Source: Acidobacteriaceae bacterium | GTDB taxonomy: Bacteria; Acidobacteriota; Terriglobia; Terriglobales; Acidobacteriaceae | Assembly: GCA_003134995.1 (NCBI GenBank) | Contig: PLDC01000020.1 | Span: 175-64,174, forward strand | Length of the DNA stretch: 64,000 nt | Direction: 5' to 3' | In this document: piece after piece, positions 42,687 to 51,237 of the stretch | Layout of the letters: every line of letters starts with the position of its first letter | How positions within the stretch are numbered: position 1 is the first letter of the stretch | Notes under the pieces: generated by a model | What the model was told of the DNA's origin: nothing | Database searches by the model: none | What the model saw: the letters and a program-made list of their open reading frames with translations, nothing else | Program-made: the position numbers and the translations under genes

Positions 42687-44099
42687 TCATATTTTCTGTC
42701 TCTTCCATTTCCCCTGCTTGAACAGAATCGCGCTGACCACGGCCATCGAACTCTCGGCGATGGCAATAGCAAAGAACGCTCCGTTCGAGTGCATCTTCAG
42801 CGGAATGGATAGCCAATAGGCTAGCGGAATCTCAAACAGCCAGAAGCCGAAAAAATTCACGATGGTCGGCGTGATCGTGTCGCCCGCGCCGTTGAAAGCC
42901 TGCATCATTACCATGAAATACGCGTAGCCGAGGTTGCCGTAGCTGATGATGCGCAGGCAGGCCGCGCCCAGCGGTACTACTTCAGGATCGTGCGTGAACA
43001 GGCGCACGATCGGTTCGGAAAACAATATAAAGATCACTCCAATTGAGCCCAGGAAAATTACATTGTAAAGTCCGGTGCGCCACACCGCTTTTTCAGCGCG
43101 CTCGGGATGGCCCGCACCCAGATTTTGCCCGACCAGCGTGGCCGCGGCGTTGCTCAATCCCCACGATGGCAAGATCACGAAGATGACGATGCGAATCGCA
43201 ATCGTATATCCAGCAAGTGCAGCAGCGCCAAAGATGCTGACGATGCGGACCAGGCCGATCCAACTCGAATGTGCGATGGCGAATTGCAAAATGCCGGTCG
43301 CCGACACGCGGATCAGCCGCCACAGCACGTTCCACTGCAAGTGAACTTGACTGGCTAGAATGCGAAGACGCTCCGTCCCGCGCATTAGGCGATAGAACTG
43401 ATAGAGCACGCCGATGCTGCGCCCGATCAGCGTCGCCAATGCCGCGCCGGTCACGCCGAGGCGCGGGAACGGTCCCCAGCCAAAGATCAGGCAAGGGTCG
43501 AGCACCAGGTTGATGATGTTCGAAACCCACAGCAGGCGCATCGCGATCGCCGCATCGCCCGCGCCGCGAAAGATTGCATTGTTGAGAAAGAGCAGGAGCA
43601 CGGCGAAACTTCCGCCGAGACAAATCCTGGTGTAGCCGCTGCCGGTCGCGACGATCTCCGGCGACGCTCCCATCCATCGCAGCAGATTCGGCGCATACAA
43701 CCCGCATGGCAGGCCGATCGCGAGCGAGACCATCAACCCAAGAGCGATCGCTTGCACTCCCGCGACCGCCGCGCCCTCCGGATCTTTCTCTCCGATGCGG
43801 CGCGCGACCATCGCAGTCGTAGACAAACTCAATCCCATCGCGACTGCGAAGATGAGGCTCAGCATTGACTCGGTCAGGCCCACGGTCGCGACGGCGTTTG
43901 CTCCGAGGCGTCCAACCCAGAAAACGTCGACTACGGCGAAGAGCGATTCGAGCACCATCTCCAGAACCATGGGGACGGCTAAGAGTAAGATCGCGCGGTT
44001 CAGGCTTCCGGTGGTGTAGTCCTGATGCGAGCCGCGAACGGCTTCCACCAGCGAGGCCCAGAGTGTGTGCTGCTTGTCGGAAGTTGATGTGGCTTCCAT
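42687..44099 (-). CDS. MATE-family efflux transporter
   Basis: I use the ATG at 44099 (MEATSTSDKQ), with GCAGG in front; a TTG 12 nt earlier is less likely. The 470 residues have twelve predicted membrane helices in two similar halves. Landmarks are LLAVPMVLEMVLESLF in helix 1, GADAIAM-like GAGDAAIAMRLL near 185 and GAGDTITPTIVNFFG near 410. It would export cationic or aromatic compounds with a sodium or proton gradient. No regulator is adjacent. Confidence 0.92.
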   Translation of the reverse strand: MEATSTSDKQHTLWASLVEAVRGSHQDYTTGSLNRAILLLAVPMVLEMVLESLFAVVDVFWVGRLGANAVATVGLTESMLSLIFAVAMGLSLSTTAMVARRIGEKDPEGAAVAGVQAIALGLMVSLAIGLPCGLYAPNLLRWMGASPEIVATGSGYTRICLGGSFAVLLLFLNNAIFRGAGDAAIAMRLLWVSNIINLVLDPCLIFGWGPFPRLGVTGAALATLIGRSIGVLYQFYRLMRGTERLRILASQVHLQWNVLWRLIRVSATGILQFAIAHSSWIGLVRIVSIFGAAALAGYTIAIRIVIFVILPSWGLSNAAATLVGQNLGAGHPERAEKAVWRTGLYNVIFLGSIGVIFILFSEPIVRLFTHDPEVVPLGAACLRIISYGNLGYAYFMVMMQAFNGAGDTITPTIVNFFGFWLFEIPLAYWLSIPLKMHSNGAFFAIAIAESSMAVVSAILFKQGKWKRQKI

Positions 44100-44111
44100 G
44101 GATGCCTGCAA

Positions 44112-44817
44112 TTGATACCTGTGAACTTTCCACGCTACTCTTCCCGAAAGAGCCGGGCGAGTGCGTCGATAAAATTGCCAGAGACAGAATGAGAGGTCCG
44201 GCGTGCGGACTCGGAGGATGGCGAACTACCGCGGGTTAAACATTGTCGTTCTCATGGCGCGACCTTCAGATGGAAGCGCAGGCCCCACAAGGAAATCTCT
44301 GGGATTGTATCGCGAAGCGGCTCCATCCGACAAATGGATTGCTCAAACCTGCGTGCCCCCGTTCGTCGCGTTTTTTGCGAGAAATGGGGAGGCAACGACT
44401 GCTGCCGCATCACACTCGATAATTCCGACGCCCCGCCTGCAATACACAAACGGAAATGAGACCAACCCGTCGCCTGGTTTTCCCTTGACTTCATCTCAAA
44501 CCGAGACGATACTGTTCTGCAAGGAACGGTTCCTTGAAAACTTAATATCGTTCGGATAAGTCCTTTCGCAAGAATATTTTAGCTCGTAGTCCGGCAGATT
44601 TCAGCCGCGACAGAAATAGCTCCATTGATTATAAAGGACTTAGTGAATGCTTGTGTGCCTAACTCCTTTTCCATCATGATTTTACAGGCAAGTTATTTGG
44701 AATCAATATTTTAGCGAGATCGGCTTCATGTAACGTCGGTTTAAGTTATTGATTCCAGATATTTTAGCGGATTAGCTATTCAATTTTTTTTGATCAGGAT
44801 TTCCGCCCCGCCAGCTC
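44112..44817. other. 700-bp intergenic region, AT-rich in its second half
   Basis: No convincing gene is present; the longest frame (44203-44559, plus strand) has no ribosome site or recognisable motif. CAAGGAAC-G-GTTCCTTG (44520-44536) is a perfect palindrome. The decamer ATATTTTAGC occurs three times in the same orientation (44574-44583, 44706-44715, 44759-44768). Base composition from about 44540 is clearly more AT-rich than the neighbours, which may indicate foreign or regulatory DNA. Confidence 0.55.
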
Positions 44818-45864
44818 TCACTTCTGCGGCAACAATGTCGCATGGTCGGTCACGGTTAGATCGCTTGCCATCCCTCCAAGCACCAGCGATCCAATCGGCG
44901 TGAAGACGATGCCCCGACCGTCGGCGCGCGGATCGAACGTTTTCTCGCTGACCCTTTCCCACTGGTGGTGGTGCAGATCGTAGGCGAAGGTTAAGGGCGA
45001 CGCTTCTGCGGGCTGTTCGTCCTCGTTGTAGGCCACCCCCTTGTAGTCGTGCGGGGTGGGCGTGCCTCCGGAGAAGAGGATTTTGTGGTCGCGGTTGTTG
45101 CCGCCTCCGGCGATGCCGAAGCGGGCTGTGCCGGGATGCGGCGGCAGCTTGCTCCATTCAATTTTGGTGGGATCTTTCTTGTCGATCTTGCCTTGCCAGC
45201 ATTCATCGCTGGCTACGAACTTCGGACCGCCGGCCGGGCCTGGTTTCGCTCCGTCGACGATCACGATGGTTTCGTCAGCGACGCCGCCGGAGAGTCCGAA
45301 AATTGGCGTGCCTGGAAACGGAGTCGCCTGACTCCACGTGTCTTTTTCTAAATCGTAGACTTGCACATTATTGACTGGACCTGTGCGCGAGCGACCGCCG
45401 ATAAGATAGACGAAGCGGTTGCGGATTACGCCCGCGACTGCGCTATCGACTGCGACCGGAATATCTTTTCCGCGAGACCAGCGGCGCGCGGACCCCTCAT
45501 ACACGTTTACGTCGGGGAGAGTAAGTTCTGCGCCCTGATTATCGACCACGAAGCCGCCCATAAGGATGACGAGGCTTTTCGCTCCGATGGCGGCGGCATT
45601 CACGCGGCCCGCGACTCCGGGGACGGTGCGACCCTCGCGCCACTTGGGGTGGGAGAGGCTCATGATGTAAACCTTGTTAGTAACGTCATTCCATTTTCTT
45701 TTTGGACCGATGCCCATGAGTGAAACTATTTCCAGTCCGTTTTCGAGAACGGCCACGGCGTTGCCGGAAACCGCGGCCGGCATGGTTGGGATTTTCTTCT
45801 GATCGTCCGCGGACAGTAAGGTCGCGGCACAGAGCATGACGAGGATGAAGACCTGTTTCTTCAT
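44818..45864 (-). CDS. Exported kelch-repeat propeller protein
   Basis: This 348-residue protein has a signal peptide (about 1-19) and kelch-like units with GG doublets followed by spaced Tyr/Trp (LVILMGGFVV near 95, FVYLIGGRSR near 153, GIAGGGNNRD near 255, GSLVLGGMAS near 330). The order resembles NanM-type or galactose-oxidase-like propellers, but the active-site residues of sialate mutarotase are not evident. Carbohydrate binding is a guess. It is divergent from the ABC transporter operon by 118 bp. Confidence 0.8.
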   Translation of the reverse strand: MKKQVFILVMLCAATLLSADDQKKIPTMPAAVSGNAVAVLENGLEIVSLMGIGPKRKWNDVTNKVYIMSLSHPKWREGRTVPGVAGRVNAAAIGAKSLVILMGGFVVDNQGAELTLPDVNVYEGSARRWSRGKDIPVAVDSAVAGVIRNRFVYLIGGRSRTGPVNNVQVYDLEKDTWSQATPFPGTPIFGLSGGVADETIVIVDGAKPGPAGGPKFVASDECWQGKIDKKDPTKIEWSKLPPHPGTARFGIAGGGNNRDHKILFSGGTPTPHDYKGVAYNEDEQPAEASPLTFAYDLHHHQWERVSEKTFDPRADGRGIVFTPIGSLVLGGMASDLTVTDHATLLPQK

Positions 45865-45982
45865 TGCTGAGATATTAATACGTTACGAGTTTGAAGAGGT
45901 ATCCCGATTATGTTCTACTAAGTCGATTTCGAGTGCGCCAGTCTGGGTTGAGATCGATGGCGACTTCCTCAAGGGACTTCCA

Positions 45983-46885
45983 GTGAATACTGTTGAGCTG
46001 AACAAAATCCGCAAATGTTATGACGAGTTTGTCGCCGTGGATGATTTGTCTTTGGTCATTCGGCCAGGGGAAGTTTATGGGTTGCTGGGGCCGAACGGCG
46101 CGGGCAAGACCAGCACGCTGCGCATGATGATCGGCATCACGGTTCCGGATTCCGGGAGCGTGTCGATGTTTGGCGAACCGTTACGGCGGGCGCACACGCA
46201 GCAACTCGGCTACTTGCCCGAGGAGCGCGGCCTATATAAGAAGATGAAAGTTTTGGATCAGCTGGTGTTTCTCGGAGAACTAAAAGGATTGTCTGCGCAC
46301 GATGCTACCGAGCGGTCGCAACAATGGTGCGAGCGCCTTGGCTTGAAAGATTGGACTGGCAAGAAAGTGGAAGAGCTTTCGAAAGGCATGCAGCAGAAAG
46401 TGCAGTTCATTGGAGCGGTGGTGCATGATCCTCAGTTCGTGGTCATGGACGAGCCGTTCTCGGGGCTCGATCCATCGAGCGCGCTGGTGCTGAAGGATGC
46501 ATTTCTGGAATTGAAGAACGCGGGCAAGACGCTTCTTTTTTCTACGCATCGCATGGATACGGCCGAGCGCCTGTGCGATTCGATCTGCCTGATCAATCAT
46601 GGGCGGGCGGTGCTGGAGGGCGATCTGGGCAAGATCCGCGCGGGATACGGCAAACGCAACGTGCAGATCAAGTATGAAGGCGATTCGCAATTCCTGAAGG
46701 ATCCAAAGCTGGTGCAGTCGTCGAATGATTACGGGAACTATGTGGAGGTGAGGCTGGCTGCGGGAGCCGATCCTCAGGAGTTGCTGCGGGCGGCGGCTTC
46801 GAATGCGCGGGTTAATAAGTTCGAACTGATGGAGCCTTCGCTGGAAGAGATATTCCTCGAAGCGGTGGGGAAGGCCAATGCGTAA
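45983..46885 (+). CDS. ABC transporter ATP-binding protein (NatA-like)
   Basis: I choose the GTG at 45983 (VNTVELNKIR) with AAGGGA in front; the frame runs open 147 nt upstream over the divergent promoter region. The 300 residues have Walker A GPNGAGKTS near 37, Q-loop LGYLPEERGLY, signature ELSKGMQQK (LSKGM in place of LSGGQ) and Walker B VVMDEPFSGLDP. The C-terminal extension (about 225-300) is typical of NatA/YhaQ-type exporters. The permease gene overlaps by 8 nt, so the two are translationally coupled. Confidence 0.93.
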   Translation: MNTVELNKIRKCYDEFVAVDDLSLVIRPGEVYGLLGPNGAGKTSTLRMMIGITVPDSGSVSMFGEPLRRAHTQQLGYLPEERGLYKKMKVLDQLVFLGELKGLSAHDATERSQQWCERLGLKDWTGKKVEELSKGMQQKVQFIGAVVHDPQFVVMDEPFSGLDPSSALVLKDAFLELKNAGKTLLFSTHRMDTAERLCDSICLINHGRAVLEGDLGKIRAGYGKRNVQIKYEGDSQFLKDPKLVQSSNDYGNYVEVRLAAGADPQELLRAAASNARVNKFELMEPSLEEIFLEAVGKANA

Positions 46886-48224
46886 TACGTCGTTACGGAA
46901 CACCTCGTTTCGGAACACCTGGTTAGTGATCAAGCGCGAGTATCTGGAGCGAGTGCGCCAGCGGTCGTTCATCGTGCTCACGCTGCTGCTGCCGGCGATC
47001 ATGATTGGCGCCTTCGCGATTCCGGCGAAGCTTTCGAGCATGAAGAATACGAAGATGCAGCGGTTGGTGGTGGTGACTTCGACGCCGCAGTTCGGCGAGA
47101 TTGTGCGCCAACAACTTGTGGCCAAGCCGGACGCTGCCCGCGATGATGCAGGCAAAGATAAAGATAGAGATAAAGATGCGGAGGATGAGGACAATCCCGG
47201 CCGCGACTACTCGATTGAGGTCGACTCAACTGCTACCGAGGCTGAGCGGGTGGCCCTGCGAGATCGAGTGAACTCCGGCGGCATCGATGGCTTTCTGTGG
47301 CTGAGCGACGATGCGGTTGCGGCGCGCAAGGTCACTTACTACGGGCGTGAGAGCGGCGGGGGCGGGTTCATGGAAAAATCGTGGCTCAAGGACCAGTTGG
47401 ACCGCGCGATCCTGCTGCAGGAACTTGCTCAACGAGGCGTGAGCGGCGCGCAGGTCGATCAACTCCTCAAGCCGGTGAAGCTTGAGTCCATGCGCATCGA
47501 GGGCGGCAAAGAAACCAAGGCCAATGACAAAGGAATGTTCTTTGCGATCTTTGCCATGGTGATGCTGCTGTACACGGCAGTGATTTTTTACGGAGTTTCG
47601 GTGATGCGCGCGGTGCTCGAAGAAAAGAACTCGCGCGTGATGGAAGTTTTGCTTTCCTCCGCGACGTCGACCGAACTGATGGCGGGGAAGCTGATTGGCG
47701 TGGGCGCGGTGGGGCTGACGCAAATCGCGATCTGGATTGTGATGGCCACAACATACGCGTTACCGGCACTGGCGGCGAGCGCCAGCACAGGAGAGATCCA
47801 CATTGCGCCGCTGACGCTGGTGGCATTTGCCGTGTTCTTTCTGCTGGGATACTTGCTGTTCAGCAGCATTTACGCGGCGATTGGCGCTGTCATCACAAGT
47901 GAGCAGGAAGGGCAGCAGATGCAGTTCATCATCATTCTTCCGCTCATTATTTCGGTTTTTATGATGGGGCCGGTGATGCACGCTCCGGATTCTCCGGTTG
48001 CGGTGTGGACTTCGATGGTTCCGTTCTTTTCGCCGGTGCTGATGTACTTGCGGATCGCGGTGCAGCCGCCGCCAGTCTGGCAAATCGCGCTTTCTCTAGC
48101 GCTGCTGGTTGGGACGATCACGGGAATTCTCGTTCTCTGCGCGCGCATTTACCGTGTCGGCATCCTGATGTATGGCAAGCGGCCGACGCTGCCTGAGATT
48201 CTGAAGTGGTTGAAGTACGCCTAA
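46878..48224 (+). CDS. ABC-2 type permease (NatB-like)
   Basis: This 448-residue protein has one helix near the N-terminus (about 33-50), a large extracytoplasmic domain (about 52-215, including a Lys/Asp-rich stretch near 90-110) and five or six helices (about 220-435). It pairs with the preceding ATPase and would export sodium ions, a drug or a peptide. The N-terminus contains a short tandem repeat (RNTSLRNTSFRNT) from 15-nt DNA units, probably a recent slippage product. Confidence 0.9.
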   Translation: MRNTSLRNTSFRNTWLVIKREYLERVRQRSFIVLTLLLPAIMIGAFAIPAKLSSMKNTKMQRLVVVTSTPQFGEIVRQQLVAKPDAARDDAGKDKDRDKDAEDEDNPGRDYSIEVDSTATEAERVALRDRVNSGGIDGFLWLSDDAVAARKVTYYGRESGGGGFMEKSWLKDQLDRAILLQELAQRGVSGAQVDQLLKPVKLESMRIEGGKETKANDKGMFFAIFAMVMLLYTAVIFYGVSVMRAVLEEKNSRVMEVLLSSATSTELMAGKLIGVGAVGLTQIAIWIVMATTYALPALAASASTGEIHIAPLTLVAFAVFFLLGYLLFSSIYAAIGAVITSEQEGQQMQFIIILPLIISVFMMGPVMHAPDSPVAVWTSMVPFFSPVLMYLRIAVQPPPVWQIALSLALLVGTITGILVLCARIYRVGILMYGKRPTLPEILKWLKYA

Positions 48225-48271
48225 TTGATTGACTAGCTAGCGTCGTACGAGCGCTTCGCATAGTCGCAACT

Positions 48272-48808
48272 TCATTGCTTGGTCAGCTTGAAGAGCGCGA
48301 ATGGCTTGGCTTCGCCTTTCACTACATTATCGAGCCGGTTATCCCAGGTGTTAGTTTTGGCATCGTAGATGAAGGTGTTGGTGAAGCTGGTTTCGCCGTG
48401 CTCATCGGTGAAGACGAAAGTGAGTTCATTCCCTTTGGGCGCGGCGACCCCGATGGATTCTGTTGTCAGGCCGCCGTAGATGTCGAGCCACACGCAGGCG
48501 TATTGCTTGGTCTTCTCGTTCCATCCGATGAAGACCGTCGCGTCGTACGAAGGTTCGCCTTTGTCGTTCTTGTCGCGCGAGACTTCGTTAAAGCGCAAGT
48601 AGTGATGCTGGAGAACCCACTCCGCGTCGAAGTCATGGGTCACGGATTGTTTGCCCACGGTCCCTTGCAACACCCACTTGCCGGAAAGGTGATCGAGCAG
48701 GGGAGAATTGACGGGCCGCTGTTGCGCGGTTGCAAGCAGAGCCACGAATATTGTTGCCAGGAATCCGAGTTGTTTAATTCGCATCTTCTGCATTGTGATT
48801 GGCCTCAT
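48272..48808 (-). CDS. Exported lipocalin-like / DUF1579-like protein
   Basis: The ATG at 48808 overlaps the dinB stop in an ATGA junction, which suggests coupled translation; ATGs at 48793 and 48784 place the signal peptide (MRIKQLGFLATIFVALLATA) closer to the start. The 178 residues then form a predicted beta-barrel (LLDHLSGKWVLQG, then DFDAEWVLQHHYLRF), similar to DUF1579 proteins. Ligand and role are unknown. Confidence 0.7.
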   Translation of the reverse strand: MRPITMQKMRIKQLGFLATIFVALLATAQQRPVNSPLLDHLSGKWVLQGTVGKQSVTHDFDAEWVLQHHYLRFNEVSRDKNDKGEPSYDATVFIGWNEKTKQYACVWLDIYGGLTTESIGVAAPKGNELTFVFTDEHGETSFTNTFIYDAKTNTWDNRLDNVVKGEAKPFALFKLTKQ

Positions 48809-49273
48809 TCGATTAAGCCTTGCCGCGCGGCATGGATGAAGTCCGTGTAGGCGGGCTGCTCTCCGCTGGCGCGCACATGGCTGGCGATCTGGCCGCGATG
48901 ATACGCCGAGTGCAGCGCGACGTGGGTCAGAATATCTTCGGCGGTGCTGGTCCACGGCTCGCCTTTACTGTTTTTGTAGGTGACTTTCTTCGCGAGCGCC
49001 GCATCGGAAAGCTGGCCTAGAAAGTCTTGCCACAGGCAGGCTAGTTCGTCGATTTGCGCTTCGCATTGCTCGATCGTGAAATCCGGCCACACGGGCAGGC
49101 TTTGCGCCTGGTTGCGGATGCGCTCCAGCCACAGGCGCTCGGCGGAGAGTATGTGCGCGAAAAGTTGGCGCGGCCCGCGCGGGGTGCGCGCTTGCCTTTA
49201 ATCCTGCGAGCACTTCGCGGTTCGCCCAGGCGCCGTAGGCGAACTGGCGGCGTAGATGTTCGAGTAACTCCAT
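48805..49273 (-). pseudogene. DinB-superfamily protein, frameshifted in its N-terminal third
   Basis: The ATG at 49273 begins MELLEHLRRQFAYGAWANRE, the first helix of DinB-like four-helix bundle proteins. After about 28 residues the frame must change to continue into QLFAHILSAERLWLERI and the long C-terminal frame (ending 48805) with HVALHSAYHRGQIASHVR, whose His residues bind metal. Removing one G from the G4 run at 49181-49184 restores one 155-residue protein. Family members include thiol-transferases and stress proteins; the specific reaction is unknown. A homopolymer error is as likely as a mutation. Confidence 0.8.
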
Positions 49274-49313
49274 GAATCTTCTCGGTCTCGCGTTCAGAAA
49301 CCAGCCGAAATAT

Positions 49314-49331
49314 GTTAACAGTCCGTTCACA
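49314..49331 (+). promoter_or_regulatory. Candidate PHO box before phoU
   Basis: GTTAACA-N4-GTTCACA is a 7-mer direct repeat with an 11-bp period, the spacing of PhoB boxes. It lies 24 bp before the phoU ATG. A related pair, GTTAACA-N4-GGAAACA (50243-50260), precedes the PhoB-like regulator gene. Confidence 0.35.
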
Positions 49332-49354
49332 ATCAGGGGGTAGACTGGCGAAGC

Positions 49355-50116
49355 ATGCCTCGTAAAACTGCAACCTCGCGGATCGCAATGGAAGAGGAGT
49401 CCGCCACGCCAGACACTGCCGCAGAGATACCCGGCCAGAATCCGACAGCGAGCAAGAAAGCCGCCATGAAGAGTACGGCATCGCTCGACGATCTTGCGCG
49501 CACGGCGCTGAAGGCATGCCTGATCGCCCGAGACGCCGCATTCAATGTGCGCGATCTGCTTACGCATTCGTCGCGAATGGCTTTTCTGGCAATTAAAGAA
49601 TGTGAGCAGGAACTCGACGTGATCGAACGCTACATTGATGAGCGCCTGCCCGCGGCGATCACGCGCGTGAACGAGATGCGGGCACGACAGCTGCTGACCA
49701 GCCTGAAGTGCACAACCAACCTGGAACGCATCGGCGATCTGATGATGAGCGTGGCCATGCGGGTGCAGTCGCGGACTTCGAAGATTCCAGCCTCCGATGT
49801 GCGGCAGTTGGTGGAGATGTCTTCGACGCTGCGCGAAATGCTCGACTTGGTGTATCGAGGATTTGTCGATCTCGATCTGGAGTGCGCCCGGAAGGTTCTG
49901 CAAATGGATAAGGACATCGACCGAGTTTGTCATGGTCTATTCCAGAAGCACCTTACTGAGCATTCGGAAAGTAATCCTTCGGGCTTTGATGTGCTGCTGA
50001 TGGCACAGGCTTTGGAGCGCGCCGGCGATCACACGACCAATCTTGCTGAAGATCTCTACAGCCTGATCGAAGGCCGCAGCCTGCGCCACGCGCCGAAGAA
50101 GCGGGCAGCAACTTAG
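49355..50116 (+). CDS. phoU: PhoU-family phosphate signalling protein
   Basis: This 253-residue protein has two PhoU three-helix repeats (about 45-135 and 150-235). Metal-cluster motifs are TNLERIGDLMMS near 125 and ALERAGDHTTNLAED near 212, both of the ExxRxGD/H type. A charged, Ala/Lys-rich N-terminal 40 residues is unusual for the family. PhoU represses the Pho regulon and restrains the Pst transporter when phosphate is plentiful. A PhoB-like regulator gene follows after a palindromic repeat; no pst genes are in the window. Confidence 0.9.
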   Translation: MPRKTATSRIAMEEESATPDTAAEIPGQNPTASKKAAMKSTASLDDLARTALKACLIARDAAFNVRDLLTHSSRMAFLAIKECEQELDVIERYIDERLPAAITRVNEMRARQLLTSLKCTTNLERIGDLMMSVAMRVQSRTSKIPASDVRQLVEMSSTLREMLDLVYRGFVDLDLECARKVLQMDKDIDRVCHGLFQKHLTEHSESNPSGFDVLLMAQALERAGDHTTNLAEDLYSLIEGRSLRHAPKKRAAT

Positions 50117-50118
50117 AA

Positions 50119-50222
50119 AACAGCCGCCAGTTGCCAGCTGTCAGTTGCCAGTTCTTGTGCTGGCTTGGGTGGAAGAGGCTTCGTTCTTACTGGCAACCGG
50201 CAACTGGTAGCTGGCGGCTGTT
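50119..50222. repeat. Imperfect palindrome of CAGTTGCCAGT units
   Basis: Arms 50119-50152 and 50189-50222 are nearly complementary, each built from AGTTGCCAG units and ending in the sequence AACAGCCGCC or its complement. The same unit occurs at 56581 and inside dnaE2 at 60909. It separates phoU from the regulator gene and could form a strong hairpin. Confidence 0.8.
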
Positions 50223-50345
50223 GTTGGGGAAATTTATCATTCGTTAACATGCGGGAAACATTCTCGCAATATTTTCAACATAGAGTTCTTGGCAGAATCA
50301 GGCGTGCCCCAGAAGCGTCGTCTTGCGCGCCGGCTGCCCCAGGTG

Positions 50346-51101
50346 ATGATGCACTTTCCCGCGGGATCTTACGAAGCGCTCGGCGATACGGATGTCGCCG
50401 CTGCTTCTCGCAGCCTTATCTTCGTAGTGGAAGACGACGGGGACATTGCGCGGCTGATTTCGCACAATCTGCAAGCTGCCGGGTTTGATGTGCAGAGTTT
50501 TGTGAGCGGCGGCTCGGTGGTTTCGGAGGCCCTGCGCGAGATGCCGTCGCTCGTTCTGCTGGACGTGATGCTGCCGGGGGCGGACGGCTTTGAGCTGTGC
50601 CGGCAGATCCGGCAGACTCCTACTCTTTCTTCGACGCCTATCATTTTCTTGACTGCCAAAACTGCCGAGGCTGATCGGGTGAAGGGGCTTGAGATGGGCG
50701 GGGATGATTACATCACCAAACCGTTCAGCCCGCGGGAACTGGTGGCTCGGGTGCGCAGCGTGCTGCGTGGCCTGCGACAACCGGCGGTCGCTCCGGAAGT
50801 GTTGCGCCTGGGAGATCTTATGATCGACGCCTCTTCGATGACTGTCCTGGCGCAGGGTAGGGCCGTTCTTACTACGGTGCGGGAATTTCGCTTGCTCGAG
50901 TATCTGGCTTCTCACGCCGGTCGCGTGCTCACGCGCGACCAGTTGCTCGATGCTGTATGGAAAGAGACCCCGTTTGTTACGCCGCGGTCAATTGACGTTT
51001 ATGTGCGGCGGCTGCGGGAGAAAATCGAACCGGACCCTCGCCATCCAAAATATCTGAAGACGCTGCGTGGTATTGGCTATCGCTTTGAGTCGCCACGGTA
51101 G
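50346..51101 (+). CDS. PhoB/OmpR-type response regulator
   Basis: I start at the ATG at 50346 (AGGTGA in front; a TTG at 50289 is less likely). The 251 residues have a receiver with the full set of key residues: E29-D30-D31, acceptor D73, T103 and K125 in DDYITKPF. A winged-helix domain (about 150-248, ending VYGQ-like LRGIGYRFES) follows. Next to phoU it is a good candidate for the phosphate regulator PhoB. No sensor kinase follows within the window. Confidence 0.9.
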   Translation: MMHFPAGSYEALGDTDVAAASRSLIFVVEDDGDIARLISHNLQAAGFDVQSFVSGGSVVSEALREMPSLVLLDVMLPGADGFELCRQIRQTPTLSSTPIIFLTAKTAEADRVKGLEMGGDDYITKPFSPRELVARVRSVLRGLRQPAVAPEVLRLGDLMIDASSMTVLAQGRAVLTTVREFRLLEYLASHAGRVLTRDQLLDAVWKETPFVTPRSIDVYVRRLREKIEPDPRHPKYLKTLRGIGYRFESPR

Positions 51102-51237
51102 CATGCTTGCTCTGCATCTTTCGCCGCAGTGCTCTGTTTGCTGGTTTCAGGATTCCCGCTAACTCTCCGGTGTTCGGCACGTCTGTAGTATCTTGTTCTA
51201 CGGCTGAAGTGTGTCGTCTACTTCCGGGAGAGGCTAT

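Noticed and set aside
44203-44559. 118-codon frame in the intergenic region after the MATE gene
   Set aside because: No ribosome site, no recognisable motif and unusual composition; treated as non-coding.
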